NCBI GenBank assembly: GCA_002007465.1
Contig: LNAC01000003.1
Span: forward strand, 15,009,322-15,073,321
DNA from: Ailurus styani
Taxonomy: Eukaryota; Chordata; Mammalia; Carnivora; Ailuridae
Length of the DNA: 64,000 bases
Direction of reading: 5' to 3'
In this document: in pieces, positions 35,995 through 46,521 of the stretch
Position numbering within the stretch: position 1 is the first letter of the stretch
Layout of the letters: the number at the start of each line of letters is the position of its first letter
The notes under the pieces: model-generated
Databases searched by the model: none
Told to the model about the DNA's origin: nothing
The model's input: the letters and a program-made list of their open reading frames with translations, nothing else
Translations under genes and position numbers: made by a program

Positions 35995-36190
35995 ATGTTT
36001 ATTGAGGGCTTATGAATCATATGTATGGCATAAATATCGTCTCAGTCCTGAAATCCAGGCATTATATTTTTCCTATTTTAAAGAGGAGGAAATTGATTCT
36101 GAGTGTGATGAAGTGAACTGCCAAGGTTCACACAGTTAGCAGGCTTGCATACAAACCTATGTTTTCCTGATCAATGTTTGCATTGTACTC
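35995..36190 (-). repeat. MIR SINE relic, antisense
   Basis: The order 'ttcctattttaaagaggagg', 'aaattgattctgagtg', 'caaggttcacacagttagca' and 'cttgcatacaaacctatg' is the reverse MIR core and 5' part. Confidence 0.75.
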
Positions 36191-36292
36191 TTTTACAGAC
36201 TTTGAGGAGAGGATTTGAATGGGAGGCAGGTTTAAAGACAAGAGCTGATCTGATGATGAAGCAAGAATCAACAATCAAGGCAAAGGATCAAA

Positions 36293-36748
36293 TAGTCTAT
36301 TAGGGATCTCTAGAGAATCAGAATCAATAGGAGAAAGAGAGAGAGAAATAGTAAGGAATGCTGAAGGCCGAGAAGTCCCACAGTTTGCAAACTAGAGGGC
36401 GAAGAAAGGCAGTGATATAATTTATTATGAGTCTGAAGATCTGAGAACCAGGAGAGCTGATTCTATAAATCCCAGTCTGAGGGCGGGAGAAGATGAGATG
36501 AGATGTTCCAGCTCAGGTAGTAAGGCAGGAAAAAAAAAGGGATGAATTCCTCCTTCCTCTACCTTTTGTCTATCCAGGCCTTTGATAGATTGGATAATGC
36601 CTACCCACATTGGGGAAGGCAACCTACTCATTCTCCAGGTTCCAATACTAATCTCATCCAGAAACATCCTCACAGATATATCCAGAAATAATGTTTAATC
36701 TGGGCACCCCATGGCCAGTCAAGTTGACATATAAAATTAATCATCACA
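36293..36748 (+). repeat. Ancient LTR-like repeat
   Basis: It starts near 'tattagggatctctagagaa' and ends 'ttgacatataaaattaatca' plus 'tcaca'. This frames a familiar abundant mammalian repeat of about 450 bases (gggttctctagagaaacagaacc... aattaaccatcaca). I cannot give its family name reliably. The 82-codon minus-strand frame inside is not a gene. Confidence 0.6.
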
Positions 36749-36919
36749 AGTGGTAAAGCCATATTCGTATTTGGAAATACCCGTTTTTTTTCAAGTCCTT
36801 AGATACTGTGGTAATTGATGCTAAACATTTGAAAATTTAATGTGTTTTAAGAAGATTAAAATATTTTATGATATCGAGGACAACAATGCCAACCAAGAAA
36901 AATCAAGTATATAATATAT

Positions 36920-37115
36920 TCCAGTCCTGTGTCAATTACACATTATTTTACAACATGAACACCATTATTATTATTCCTATATTTTAGGGTGGGAAATTTA
37001 GAGAAGTTAAATAACTTTCCCAAGGCCATATTACTAGTAAGTGACAGGTCTAGAATTAAAATCCGAACTATTGTATTCTAAAGTCTGAGCTCTGAGCCAC
37101 TATTCTACATAGTTT
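36920..37115 (-). repeat. MIR SINE relic, antisense
   Basis: It contains 'tattttagggtgggaaattt', 'agagaagttaaataacttt', 'cccaaggccatattactagt', 'aagtgacaggtctagaatt' and a final 'gagccactattctacat', matching the reverse of MIR from core to 5' end. Confidence 0.85.
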
Positions 37116-37783
37116 CTCAATGACCTTTCTAAAATGTAGAACTGTCAAGATGTGAATTGCTCACATACTGGTTTATCATGGAAACTTCAATTGGCTTCTT
37201 CTGGCATCACTGTAATTTCTGGAAGCAATGCCTACTCTTCCTTCCTGTGCCGAATGGTTCTTTTCTCACCTTGGTTAAGTTGGGAATGTCATTTCTTAGA
37301 AACCCTTCTCTGTACCAGGTCAGAGTTGGCCAAAATAGAAACTTGTTTGAAATTTGGGACCTGAAGGTTAAGCAGCAGCCATCGTTCTCTGAAGATTGTC
37401 ATGGCTAGTTGTGGTGACAGACAGTCGCAGAGGTATTGGCAGGTTCCAGCTTGACCCTAATGACCAACAACAACTCCAGTATTGTCACTTGTTTCTCATA
37501 TGGTTATTCAGAAAAGCAAGAACTTCCCATAGACTTCTCTATTAGGTACATTTCCATGGTCTTGTTTCACTAGCTAGATGTGCTTAGCCTCTCAGAACTA
37601 CCTAATTCTTTTGATCTTCCAACTTTATCTAGGGGTCTTTACTACCCAAGTATTCCCCATAGTTGTGTGAGGTCTTATTCTTTTGCTTACCTTATTGAAT
37701 ATTGAGTGATACACAAATTAGTATCTGAGAGTAGTCGCTAACATAACAAAATCCAAAACCATGAGACTTTGGGGGCAAGGAGA
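37116..37783. other. Unique sequence
   Basis: No feature was recognised. Overlapping 70- and 83-codon plus-strand frames at 37152-37408 have no supporting motif. Confidence 0.5.
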
Positions 37784-37793
37784 CTCAAAAAAA

Positions 37794-37984
37794 TTTTTTT
37801 AAAGATTTTATTTATTTATTTGACAGGGAAAGAGAACACAAATGGGGAGTGGCAGGCAGAGGGAGAGGGAGAAACAGGCTTCTCTGCTGAGCAAGGAACC
37901 TGATGTGGGACTTGATCCAAGAACCCTGGGATCATGACCTGAGCTGAAGCCAGATGCTTAACTGACTGAGCCACCCAGGTAATC
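37794..37984 (-). mobile_element. CAN-SINE, antisense (first of a tandem pair)
   Basis: Minus-strand head begins 'acctgggtggctcagtcag', so the first few bases of the usual head are missing. The body and T-rich (tail) end are complete. The flanks share 'ctcaaaaaaa' at 37784-37793 and 37985-37994, read as the target duplication. Confidence 0.92.
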
Positions 37985-37994
37985 CTCAAAAAAA

Positions 37995-38176
37995 AATCGT
38001 TTTAAAAAGATTTATTTATTTATTTAAGGGGGAGGAGGGGCAGAGGGAGAGAATCTTCAAGAGGACTCCCCCACTGAGCCCGGAGCCGGACATGGGGCTT
38101 GATCCCACAACCCATGAGATCATGACCTGAGCCAAAATCAAGAGTTGGATAGGTTACTGACTGAGCCACCCTGAAA
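37995..38176 (-). mobile_element. CAN-SINE (older type), antisense (second of a tandem pair)
   Basis: It is more diverged, with head remnant 'cagggtggctcagtcagtaa' on the minus strand. It is followed by 'ctcaaaaa' at 38177-38184, the same target word that flanks the first SINE. Confidence 0.9.
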
Positions 38177-38184
38177 CTCAAAAA

Positions 38185-38958
38185 TATTTATAGAAAGCTC
38201 ACAAAGTTTTTAAGAGACTTTTATTAGAAAACATACCATGTAGTCTGACCCAAAAGCATAGTTTAAACTGAGAAAAGGGCTGTGGGCTCCAAATTTCCAC
38301 AGGCAGGAAGCAGGCTGAGAGAATTTTCCAGATTAAAAGATGGACTTTTTTTCTTCTTCTTCTTTCTTCTTCTTCTTTTTTTTAATGGAAAAGGAAATGT
38401 ATCTCAGAGGGAGTTTCCAAGTATGCACAGAGTGAAGTCAGTTGAGAATAATGGATTAGGGAACCATTGTCAGAGAGAAAAACTGGGGACTAATCAAGAA
38501 ATGTTCTCTGTTCCTATTGAAATGGGGAGATCTGAAAACACGATCTTAGTCTATTTTACTTTATTCATTTCTTATTTCTCATTTCTTTTCTCTCTTCTTC
38601 TTTTTCTTCCCTTCTCTACCTGTTCCTATCTTTTTCCTCCCTGCTTGTTCATTTCTTCCTTCTTTCCTTCTGTTTGCCCAGTTGCAGTTTTGAAATTGCT
38701 AAGAACTCAGGACTATGACTTCCATTCTTCTCCTTTGTGAACAGAAGTGTCTATTACAGTTATTTTGTCCCTGTCCCACCATTGAATGTTAGTTATGCAA
38801 GGGTCAGATAACTTGTATTTTTAAGTTCAAAGGTTTTTAGGTTAAAAGGAGTTGTATCTGATAAGCCTCATCCATATTTGGACCTAATTTAAATGATAAA
38901 ATCTTGTACTTTGAGCCACCTGATGCCATGATTGAATAAAATTTTGGAGATCTTATTT
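38185..38958. other. Unique sequence with pyrimidine-rich tracts
   Basis: (CTT)n-like tracts occur at 38346-38382, and a long T/C-rich run on the plus strand covers about 38545-38680. The 152-codon plus-strand open frame at 38282-38740 reads through both tracts. Its product is low-complexity (Phe, Leu and Ser runs), so I do not call a gene. Confidence 0.6.
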
Positions 38959-38959
38959 A

Positions 38960-39482
38960 CAGATGAGTGCATTTTGCATATGTGAGGAATGTGAATTTTG
39001 TCTAGGAAAAAAATTCTTCCCAAGCCTAGACATGCCATTCCTTCATCAACAAAAGGGATCTAATGCCTTCTTCTTGAATCTGAGCTGGATTTGTGAACTT
39101 CAGTTAATAGAATACAGAAGAAATAATGCTGTGCCTGTTTTGGACCTATCTCTTAATGGGCCTGGCAGTTTCTACTTTGCTTTTTTGGATCCCTGAACAT
39201 CTGTGTAAGACATCTTATTACTCTGCTGGACAGGTAAGCTCAGCACTCCTAAGCTATTCCAATCACCCCAGGAAATATGGGAATGGGGTCATCTTGGAAA
39301 TTCTAATTCCAGCAAAGCCTCTGGCAGAATGAAAAAACTTCATGAGTGCCCTAAACTAGATGGAGCAGAAAAACAGCTTAGATGATTCCAGTTAATCTAC
39401 AGAATTGTGAGAAATAATAAAATTGTTACTGTTTTGAGCCATCAACTTTGGGGGAATTTGTTATGCAGTAGTTGATAACTGA
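38960..39482 (+). repeat. MLT1-like (ERVL-MaLR) solo LTR
   Basis: The 3' end 'cagaattgtgagaaataata', 'ttgagccatcaactttgggg' and 'gaatttgttatgcagtagtt' plus 'gataactg' is a clear MLT1-type terminus. The 5' part is weaker. Confidence 0.65.
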
Positions 39483-39918
39483 AAGTCTTATAAAAAATGA
39501 ATGACTGAAAGAATGAAGGAGTCAATGACTGATTAGAACTAAATCCTCTCTAAATGGAAGTAGATTCTATAATCTAGGATATCAATATGTGTTATCACAA
39601 AGGCGTGTTACCCTTTCTACCCACTTAGCACCTTTTGTGAAACTTTATACCTGTGATTGCCTATGGACACCAAGGAATGGAATGCTATGGAAAGGTTCTG
39701 AATCCTTGTATGTGTTGAGAAAAAAGTGAGGGGGGAAAAAAAGTGTTGCTAACTTGTTCCCAAAGCTTAGATCAAACAGTTTTCTTCTACCCCTTTTCAG
39801 GGCAATATCATACCCATTACTAAAAAAACCAAAACAAACAAACAAAAAACCACAGTAACAAAACAGAACAAAACCTTATTTCTACCAAATGTTGAATTTA
39901 TTTAAAAAATGAGTTAGG

Positions 39919-40119
39919 GGGCGCCTGGGTGGCTCAGTGGGTTAAAGCCGCTGCCTTCGGCTCAGGTCATGATCCCAGGGTCCTGGGATGGAGGCCCACA
40001 TTGGGCTCTCTGCTCAGCAGGGAGCCTGCTTCCTCCTCTCTCCTCTCTCTGCCTGCCTCTCTGCCTACTTGTAATCTCTCTCTCTGTGTCAAATGAATAA
40101 AAAAAAAAAAAAAAAAAAA
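39919..40119 (+). mobile_element. CAN-SINE (mustelid type), young
   Basis: The head 'ggcgcctgggtggctcagtg' and 'ggttaaagccgctgccttcg' are close to the consensus I know, and an uninterrupted tail of about 21 A follows. Target word 'gagttagg' lies at 39911-39918 and 40120-40127; a third copy follows at 40138-40145. Confidence 0.97.
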
Positions 40120-40145
40120 GAGTTAGGAAAAAAAAATGAGTTAGG

Positions 40146-41807
40146 GAAATCTATCCTCAATAAAGGAAAAGACATGAAGAGTAAAACTTTTATATTGTAG
40201 GAGAAAAGTAATTATAAGACAATTGCTAAAACAAATTCAAAGGATCTAATATACTAAAACAATCAAAATGTCATCGAAGGGCTTCATATCAGCATCCTGG
40301 GAATAAATACAAAGCATGGAATAGAGGCAAAATGATAGAGCTTACTTCAGAATAGAAAATCAACTGTAGTTTAGCTGAGGATTTTGCATTTGAAGCTGGT
40401 TGTTGGGTGTCCTAGTATCTTAGTGACTAGCGTATGTAAATGATAGAGATAAGGAAATCCTTAGGAGGGAAATAGATAGACTTTATAGATACTACTGAAA
40501 AAGCAATAATGAGCAATGATTTAACAAAATTCAAAGGTTTCAGATCATTTGAGAGCCTGAAACAGCAGATGGTAAATATAGTTCAATTCAGACAAACATA
40601 AAAAAGAAAAGATGCATAGCAATGGAGAACTACAAAAGAAGGCTGTGGAAGCACATTTCAATGGATTAATCACCCAGTTTGCCAACCAGAAAATATCCAA
40701 AAACTTCTAATTATCAGCTTGGTGCAAAGAAATGGTCTTCTAAGATGAAGGCCAGAATAAAAAAGTTCTTCAGGTTTTTAGTCTTAACTGTCCAGGGAGG
40801 GTGGGGATATGGGGATGAGAAAAAATACTTAGAAGTGGGAAAACATAAAGATACTCTACAAAACATGAGATTCTTAGTCACAAACTCCAGAGGATTTAAT
40901 TTTCTCCATGGAAATAAAAGAGCATTTTGATATGTATGTTAACTTATTTTATAGGGTACATTTTAGTATCTTATGTAAGCGACTGTCTAAAAATAGCCAG
41001 GAGAGTTTTTTCCGAGTGGAAATGGATTACATAGTCTGTAAACTACCAGTTGTTTACACTGATGGTCTTGGTGACAGAGGAGGATCCATATTCATTTATG
41101 TAGTCAAATAGGCTGGAACATTTCAAGGCATCTGTTTCCATGTGGTTTCTGTATTTAGATAGGCACTTCACATAGAGGAAGCTAAGTAGAACTTTAAAGA
41201 CTTCACTCCCACTCTGTTAATAACAAAAATCTCTCATTAGGCTCTTCTCCTAGGTTCCACAATTTACTCTGGGACAACAGAGTTGGTCATTCTAACTGCA
41301 GCATTTTCAGTATGTTATTAACCTGACGATCATATTTTTTTTTCTTTTTACCATTAGCAAATATTTTGGAACAAAATGAGACAGACTCATGTAATCTTGT
41401 CTTTCTTCAGAGAATATTTTGACACTAACAGGCATGTTAGTGATGTTTTTTTGAATTAACCTGTGATGTTATAGTGCTTTTGTGTGTGAGGGTTTTGGAC
41501 TGAACTTAAAATTATCCTAAAAGGAATATCTACATTAAGGAGGAAGATAGATAACACTGTGTCTTGAGAATATGGAAGATTTTAAGGTAGGAAAACCTTG
41601 AATGGTTGTCTATAGGAATATCTCTCTAGACATTCAAAAATACAGTTGTCAACAAAATATGTTATAGATGTTTAAAATTGACTTCTGTCTAAAGTCCAGA
41701 GATACTAACATTGATGGTCTTTAAAGAACTCCTCTAACCAGATTCTTTATTTTTTATGTCTTTTGGTAAGAGTTCAATTGCTATTAGAATTATTTTCAAG
41801 TTAAGAA
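40146..41807. other. AT-rich unique sequence
   Basis: No repeat or gene was recognised. Open frames of 83 and 67 codons (40679-41111) lack motifs. Confidence 0.5.
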
Positions 41808-41817
41808 GACTGACTTT

Positions 41818-43371
41818 TTTTTCTCACTATGCAAATGCTTTAATGGCCAAGTCTGTACAGGATGTGGCCCCAAGACAGAAAAAAGAGCAAGTGCATGCAG
41901 AGACAAGATCATCAGGGAATAGGTGGTGAGTGAATAATGTGTTCATAAGGCTTCCGCTGGCTTTCCAGTATCAACTGTAGGCCACCTCTTCCTCTACCTC
42001 TTCCTCAGACTCAGTCTCTTCCTCTGCCCTCGCCTCCTGGTACTGCCAGTACTGCTGGGACTGCTGGTACCTGGACACCAGGTCATTCATGTTGCCGTAG
42101 GCCTCAGTGAACTCCATCTCGTCCATGACCTCGCCCGTGTACCAGGAAGGCCTAGCACATGAACATGGCTGGGACCTACTCTGAGACACAGTTGAACAGC
42201 TCCTGGATGGCCGTGCTGTTGCTCCTGAAGGTGGCAGACATTTTAGCCCCCGAGGTGCTGTGTCACAGACGGCTGTCTTCACGTTGTTGGGGATCCGCTC
42301 AAACGAAGTAGCTGCTCTTGCTGTCTTGGACGTTCAGCATCTGCCTGTCCAACTACTTCATGGACATGCGGACCCTGAACACTGCAGGCATGGTCAGGTA
42401 GTGGCCCTCATGTTCTTGGCGTGGAACATGTGCCGGGTGAGCTCGGGCACCGTCAGGCCCCAGTACTGTCGGCTGCCTCGGCTGGTCAGTGGGGTGAAGC
42501 CCGGAATGGAGAAGTGCAGGCAGGGAAAGAGGAAGATATTGACCACCAGCTTGTGCGGGTCAGCATTGAGCTGCCCAGGAAAATTCAGACAGCTGGTGAC
42601 CCCACCCATGGTGGCTGATACCAGGTGGTTGAGGTCCCCGTAGGTGGGTGTGGTCAGTTTTAGGGTTCCAAAGCAGATGTCATAGAGGGCCTTGTTATCA
42701 ATGCAATAGCTTTCGTCTGCATTTTCTATGAGCTGGTGGACCAAGAGGGTGACATCATAGGGCTCCACCACCGTGTCCAACACTTTGGGCGAGGGTGCCA
42801 CACTGAATGTGTTCATGATCCTGTCTGGGCACCCCTCCTGGATCTTGCTGATGAGAAGAGTACCCATCCCAGGTTCAGTCCCCCTACCCAGGGAATGGAT
42901 CAGTTGGAAGGCCTGCAGGCAGTCACAGCTTTCACCTTCCTTCCTCACAACTTCCACCCCCAAGATGATCAGCTCTTCACCTTCTGTGTACTGCCCCTTG
43001 GTCCTCCTGTTCCGCATAACTCTGACCGAAAACAAAGTCGTCTGGCTTGAAGATTTGCCCAAAGGGTCCCAAGCACACGGAGCCCCTAGTGCCCAGCTCT
43101 AGGTCCAGAAGCACAGTGCAGGGCATGCTCTTGCCACCGGTGGTCTCCTTGCAGTACACGCTGATCCGCTCCGGCTTCGGGTGGCTATCGCCCTGGGAAA
43201 TGCTAGTGGGGTCAATGCCATGCTTGTCGCTGATGACCCTCCGAATCTGGGGTGGATCTGGTTGCTGCACTGTCTGGTCTGGAGCGGCAAGGTCCCCCTC
43301 AGGGTGACAGCCACAGTGGGGCTGGCGGAAGGACCACATGAAAGCCCAGGGGCCGGCCAGAGGAGTGCTGA
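41818..43371 (-). pseudogene. Processed beta-tubulin pseudogene (probably TUBB4B)
   Basis: The minus strand carries an intronless copy of a beta-tubulin mRNA, running from a start-codon position at 43302 (ATG changed to CTG) to the former stop at 41977-41979 (TAG changed to TAC, read-through to TGA at 41971-41973). Recognisable blocks include the ISVY region, GPFGQIF, the ESCDCLQ segment, [33 protein letters not shown] and the acidic tail. A tail ending EEEVA and a 3' UTR ending 'attaaagcatttgcatagtg' plus a short A tract point to TUBB4B; that assignment rests on memory. Lesions: a 1-base deletion near 43243, a net 2-base loss near 43005-43018, a loss of about 20 bases near 42403 creating a stop at 42394-42396, another stop at 42353-42355, and a 6-codon expansion in the tail. 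A possible 10-base target duplication (ga[c/g]tgacttt) lies at 41808-41817 and 43372-43381. It cannot encode functional tubulin. Confidence 0.95.
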
Positions 43372-43467
43372 GAGTGACTTTCTGAACTTCAGAATGAACT
43401 TCCCTGCTATGACTGACTATATTTCCTAATATGAAGAATTATAAGGTTTTCACAACAAAAACATAAG

Positions 43468-43671
43468 TTTTTTTTTAAAGATTTTTTATTTACTTATTTG
43501 ACACAGAGAGAAAGAGATCACAAGTAGGCTGAAGCAGGCAGAGAGGGAGAGAGGAGGAAGCAGGCTCCCTGCTGAGCAGAAAGCCCGATGCGGGCCTAGA
43601 TCCCAGGACCCTGAGATCATGACCTGAGCTGAAGGCAGAGGCTTGAACCCACTGAGCCACCCAGGCACCCC
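43468..43671 (-). mobile_element. CAN-SINE (mustelid type), antisense
   Basis: Minus-strand head 'ggggtgcctgggtggctcag' is followed by 'tgggttcaagcctctgcc', the mustelid form with one change. A perfect 10-base duplication (aaaacataag) lies at 43458-43467 and 43672-43681. It lies about 100 bases beyond the 5' end of the tubulin pseudogene and is an independent insertion. Confidence 0.97.
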
Positions 43672-43681
43672 AAAACATAAG

Positions 43682-44789
43682 CTTTTTGTCTACTTTGATT
43701 CTGAGCTTTATGCCTCATCCGTCACATAGGCGTATTCTAGTTGGCATCCTGATAATAGCTAGCACGGCACACTATGTGCAGGTTGAAACTTATTACTTAT
43801 TAAATCAACTTACTACTTATAATAGGGAAACTGAGAGAGTATAGATATGTTTTAAAATTTATTCTTATCTGATAAAAAATAGAAATGGTCAATAATAAGA
43901 AATCTAATTTTAGGAACTTTAAAATCTATTTGGGATGACTAAGTAGAGAATTTCCCTTTTCTTCAGTTAGCATGTTGGCATGAGTAAACCTTCCTTACTT
44001 TCCCCCCTAAAAAGACTGAAAATTATTTCACTAGAGGCAGGATCCCCATCATCCACTTAAAAAAAATTTTTTTTTTATCCTTTGTGCCCTAAATAGGGTT
44101 TGTAGATGGTAGGCCAGCAAATATTTGTAGAAATACATAAGCTGTAATTTAGTACTTCCCTGTGGTTTTAAATATTGCAAAGGCAAAAATAATTGAATAA
44201 AAATTGAAATGATTAAATATTTTAATTCGTTTAAAATTATATGTATATTCCACTTTTCTGAGAGGGTCACAGAAAAAAAATCAGAAGATGCTAGGCAGTT
44301 ACATTTTTGAGAAGATCAAGTGCCACTGAATTCATAGAGTAACAGAAAGTTATATTTAGAAGTAGACTTAAAATATGACAGTTCATGACATGGTATTTAT
44401 TAAGGAACACACTGCACATATGGGAGTTGACTTTTTGCTCTAGCATGCCTTGCCTTACACCTCCTTTATACAGAACAAACAACAATGCTTTTGTACATGA
44501 CAGCGTTGCAGGGTTTCTCAATTTGATTCATTGATGTAGTTATAAAAAGGCTTTAAGGAGTTATCCACTGCATAAGTTACCATTTCAATATTTATATAAG
44601 CCAAATATAAAATTGGCATCAACAGTGCATTGTGTTGCTGAAAACTTTTGGTTTTTTGTTTGTGTGTTTGTTTCTTATTTGAACATACACCTAGTAATCA
44701 TCCAATACTTTCCTCGTGGACCACCATCCTCATGCTCCTGTTAGGTGATAGTAGAAATAGCTAGCTGTCAAAAAAATATTTCTCCCATT
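43682..44789. other. AT-rich unique sequence
   Basis: No gene or clear repeat was recognised. Minus-strand frames of 73-76 codons at 44049-44521 are without motif. Confidence 0.5.
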
Positions 44790-44998
44790 CTTCCATTGTA
44801 GATTTGCTGCCGGGCATGTGGTTGCCCGGCTAGAGACCATATTTCTCAGACTCCCTTTCAGCTAGCTAGATGGGGTCCTTTAGCTATATTTTCACTAATG
44901 GAATGTTTTTAGAAGTGAAAGGGACGCTTCTAGCTATGGGTCTTAAAGTGCTGGGTGTGTGAATTCTTTATACTCTCCCCTTCCTGTGAGCTGCAGCA
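44790..44998 (+). repeat. MLT1-like LTR fragment, possible
   Basis: The text 'gactccctttcagctagcta' with 'cactaatggaatgtttttag' and 'cccttcctgtgagctgcag' resembles an MLT1 5' half (cttgcagctag...ccaatggaatg...). An 8-base perfect inverted repeat (gccgggca / tgcccggc, 44809-44816 and 44823-44830) sits at its left edge. Confidence 0.4.
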
Positions 44999-45634
44999 GG
45001 GTCACTTTTGGGATTCTAATAAGAAAAATTACATTTGTATTTTTAAACCTCTGTTTTATGAGTATCTTATTAGACCAGCTTGGGCATCTCCCTAATACAG
45101 GGGGGCCCAGCCATAGTTTTAGCTCCCCTGGGTCCCTAATGAAACCAACCTGTAACTCATTATTTTAGATGCTGGCACTTTCCTTTGAAAATGAACCTCA
45201 GAATATTTAATTTTATCTACTGAAAGGTGAATTGTATTAGAGGAAATGTATTCATTTAGGTAGTAGTCATATAAAAACAAGACCCCGGTTTATAGTGATT
45301 GTTGGATAGAATTTCAGGACAGGTTGGAGTGAAAATATTTAGGACATTGAACCATCATCAGGTGCTGTGTACAAGCAAATTCCATTTTATAGGATACTGG
45401 GAATTCCAACTTTATGTAAAGTGCTGTTCTCTAACAGTGATCCTAAAAGATAAAAGCCTAAAGGAGACTTGGTACTTTTCATGATCTTCACTGCATGTAC
45501 CCTAGAGACTCTAAATGACCACCAGTCTTCAAAATCTTGACATTATCTATCAATGCCACTTTGCTTTGGGCAGCTGTATGGATTATCTCTTCCCTGACTT
45601 TAAATGGACCGGTATAGAGTTCATTTAATGATAT

Positions 45635-46010
45635 ATGTATTTATTCAACAGATGTGTATTAAGTGAATGAATGAACAGATATTTATTGAGAGTTTACCAT
45701 GAGTCAGGCTCTAGTCTATTACCCAGAGATTCAATAATGAATGAAAGAGACAAAGTTGCTGCCCTCAGGGAACTTGTATTTCAATTGACAGAGACAGAAA
45801 AATATATAATAAATAAAAGCATTCATGTATTGATAAATACTGTGAAGGAGATAAAAGCAGGGTGCTATAGTAGGGAATGACTCAGGAGGAGGATTCTTTA
45901 CATGGGGTGCCCCCAAATTCTTCTCTGCATAGGTCCTATGAAGCTGAGATCTAGATGGTAAGTAGAGGCAGGCATTGGAGAACTGGGAGAAAATAGCATT
46001 TGAGTGATAT
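45635..46010 (-). repeat. LINE-2 (L2) 3' part, antisense
   Basis: It begins 'gtatttattcaacagatgtg' and 'aacagatatttattgagagt', then 'atgagtcaggctctagtcta', 'gctgccctcagggaacttg' and 'ggaggattctttacatgggg', the antisense L2 end in good order. The plus-strand 69-codon frame at 45671-45880 is a repeat frame. Confidence 0.85.
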
Positions 46011-46317
46011 AAAAGTACAGATCAAAACAATCAATAGATTTACAGAGAGCCTAAATTAAAATACACAGAACTTTTTCTTCACTTTATTTAGTATTGGATG
46101 TTGTGTGAATCAGGTATGCGGATTTAATAACTGCTGGCAAAGGGTTATCATCTAAAATAGATTTAAACAAGGGGTCTTGTCCAGCATAATAGTTTATTTT
46201 CTTTATATTATTCATCAAGCAAAATTCAGTTGTTATGAAGTATTCCGTGAGATTTGACTGGTACTATTAGGGATGTAACTACCTTTAACTAAGTAAAACA
46301 AAAATAAATAAAAATTT

Positions 46318-46504
46318 TAAAAAGATTTATTTATTTAGTAGAGAAAGCATGAGAGAGCAGGGGGAGGGGCAGACAGAGAGGGAGAGAAACAGATTCCCCA
46401 CTGAGCAAGGAGTCTGAGGCGTGGTGGGATCCCAGGACCCTGGGATCCTGACCTGAGCAAAAACAAGAGTTGGTCATTTAACTGCCTGAGACACCCAGGC
46501 GACC
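46318..46504 (-). mobile_element. CAN-SINE (older type), antisense
   Basis: Minus-strand head 'gtcgcctgggtgtctcag' is followed by 'gcagttaaatgac' and the usual body. It entered an (AAAT)-rich site, and an A/T-rich duplication ('aaataaataaaa...ttt') flanks it, so the exact ends are soft. Confidence 0.9.
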
Positions 46505-46521
46505 AATAAATAAATAAAATT

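Noticed and set aside
38282..38740. 152-codon plus-strand open frame
   Set aside because: It runs through CTT and pyrimidine tracts, giving low-complexity protein without any domain. Lack of stops follows from composition.
42260..43429. Plus-strand open frames of 65-127 codons opposite the tubulin pseudogene
   Set aside because: They are shadows of GC-rich tubulin coding sequence on the other strand and have no features of their own.
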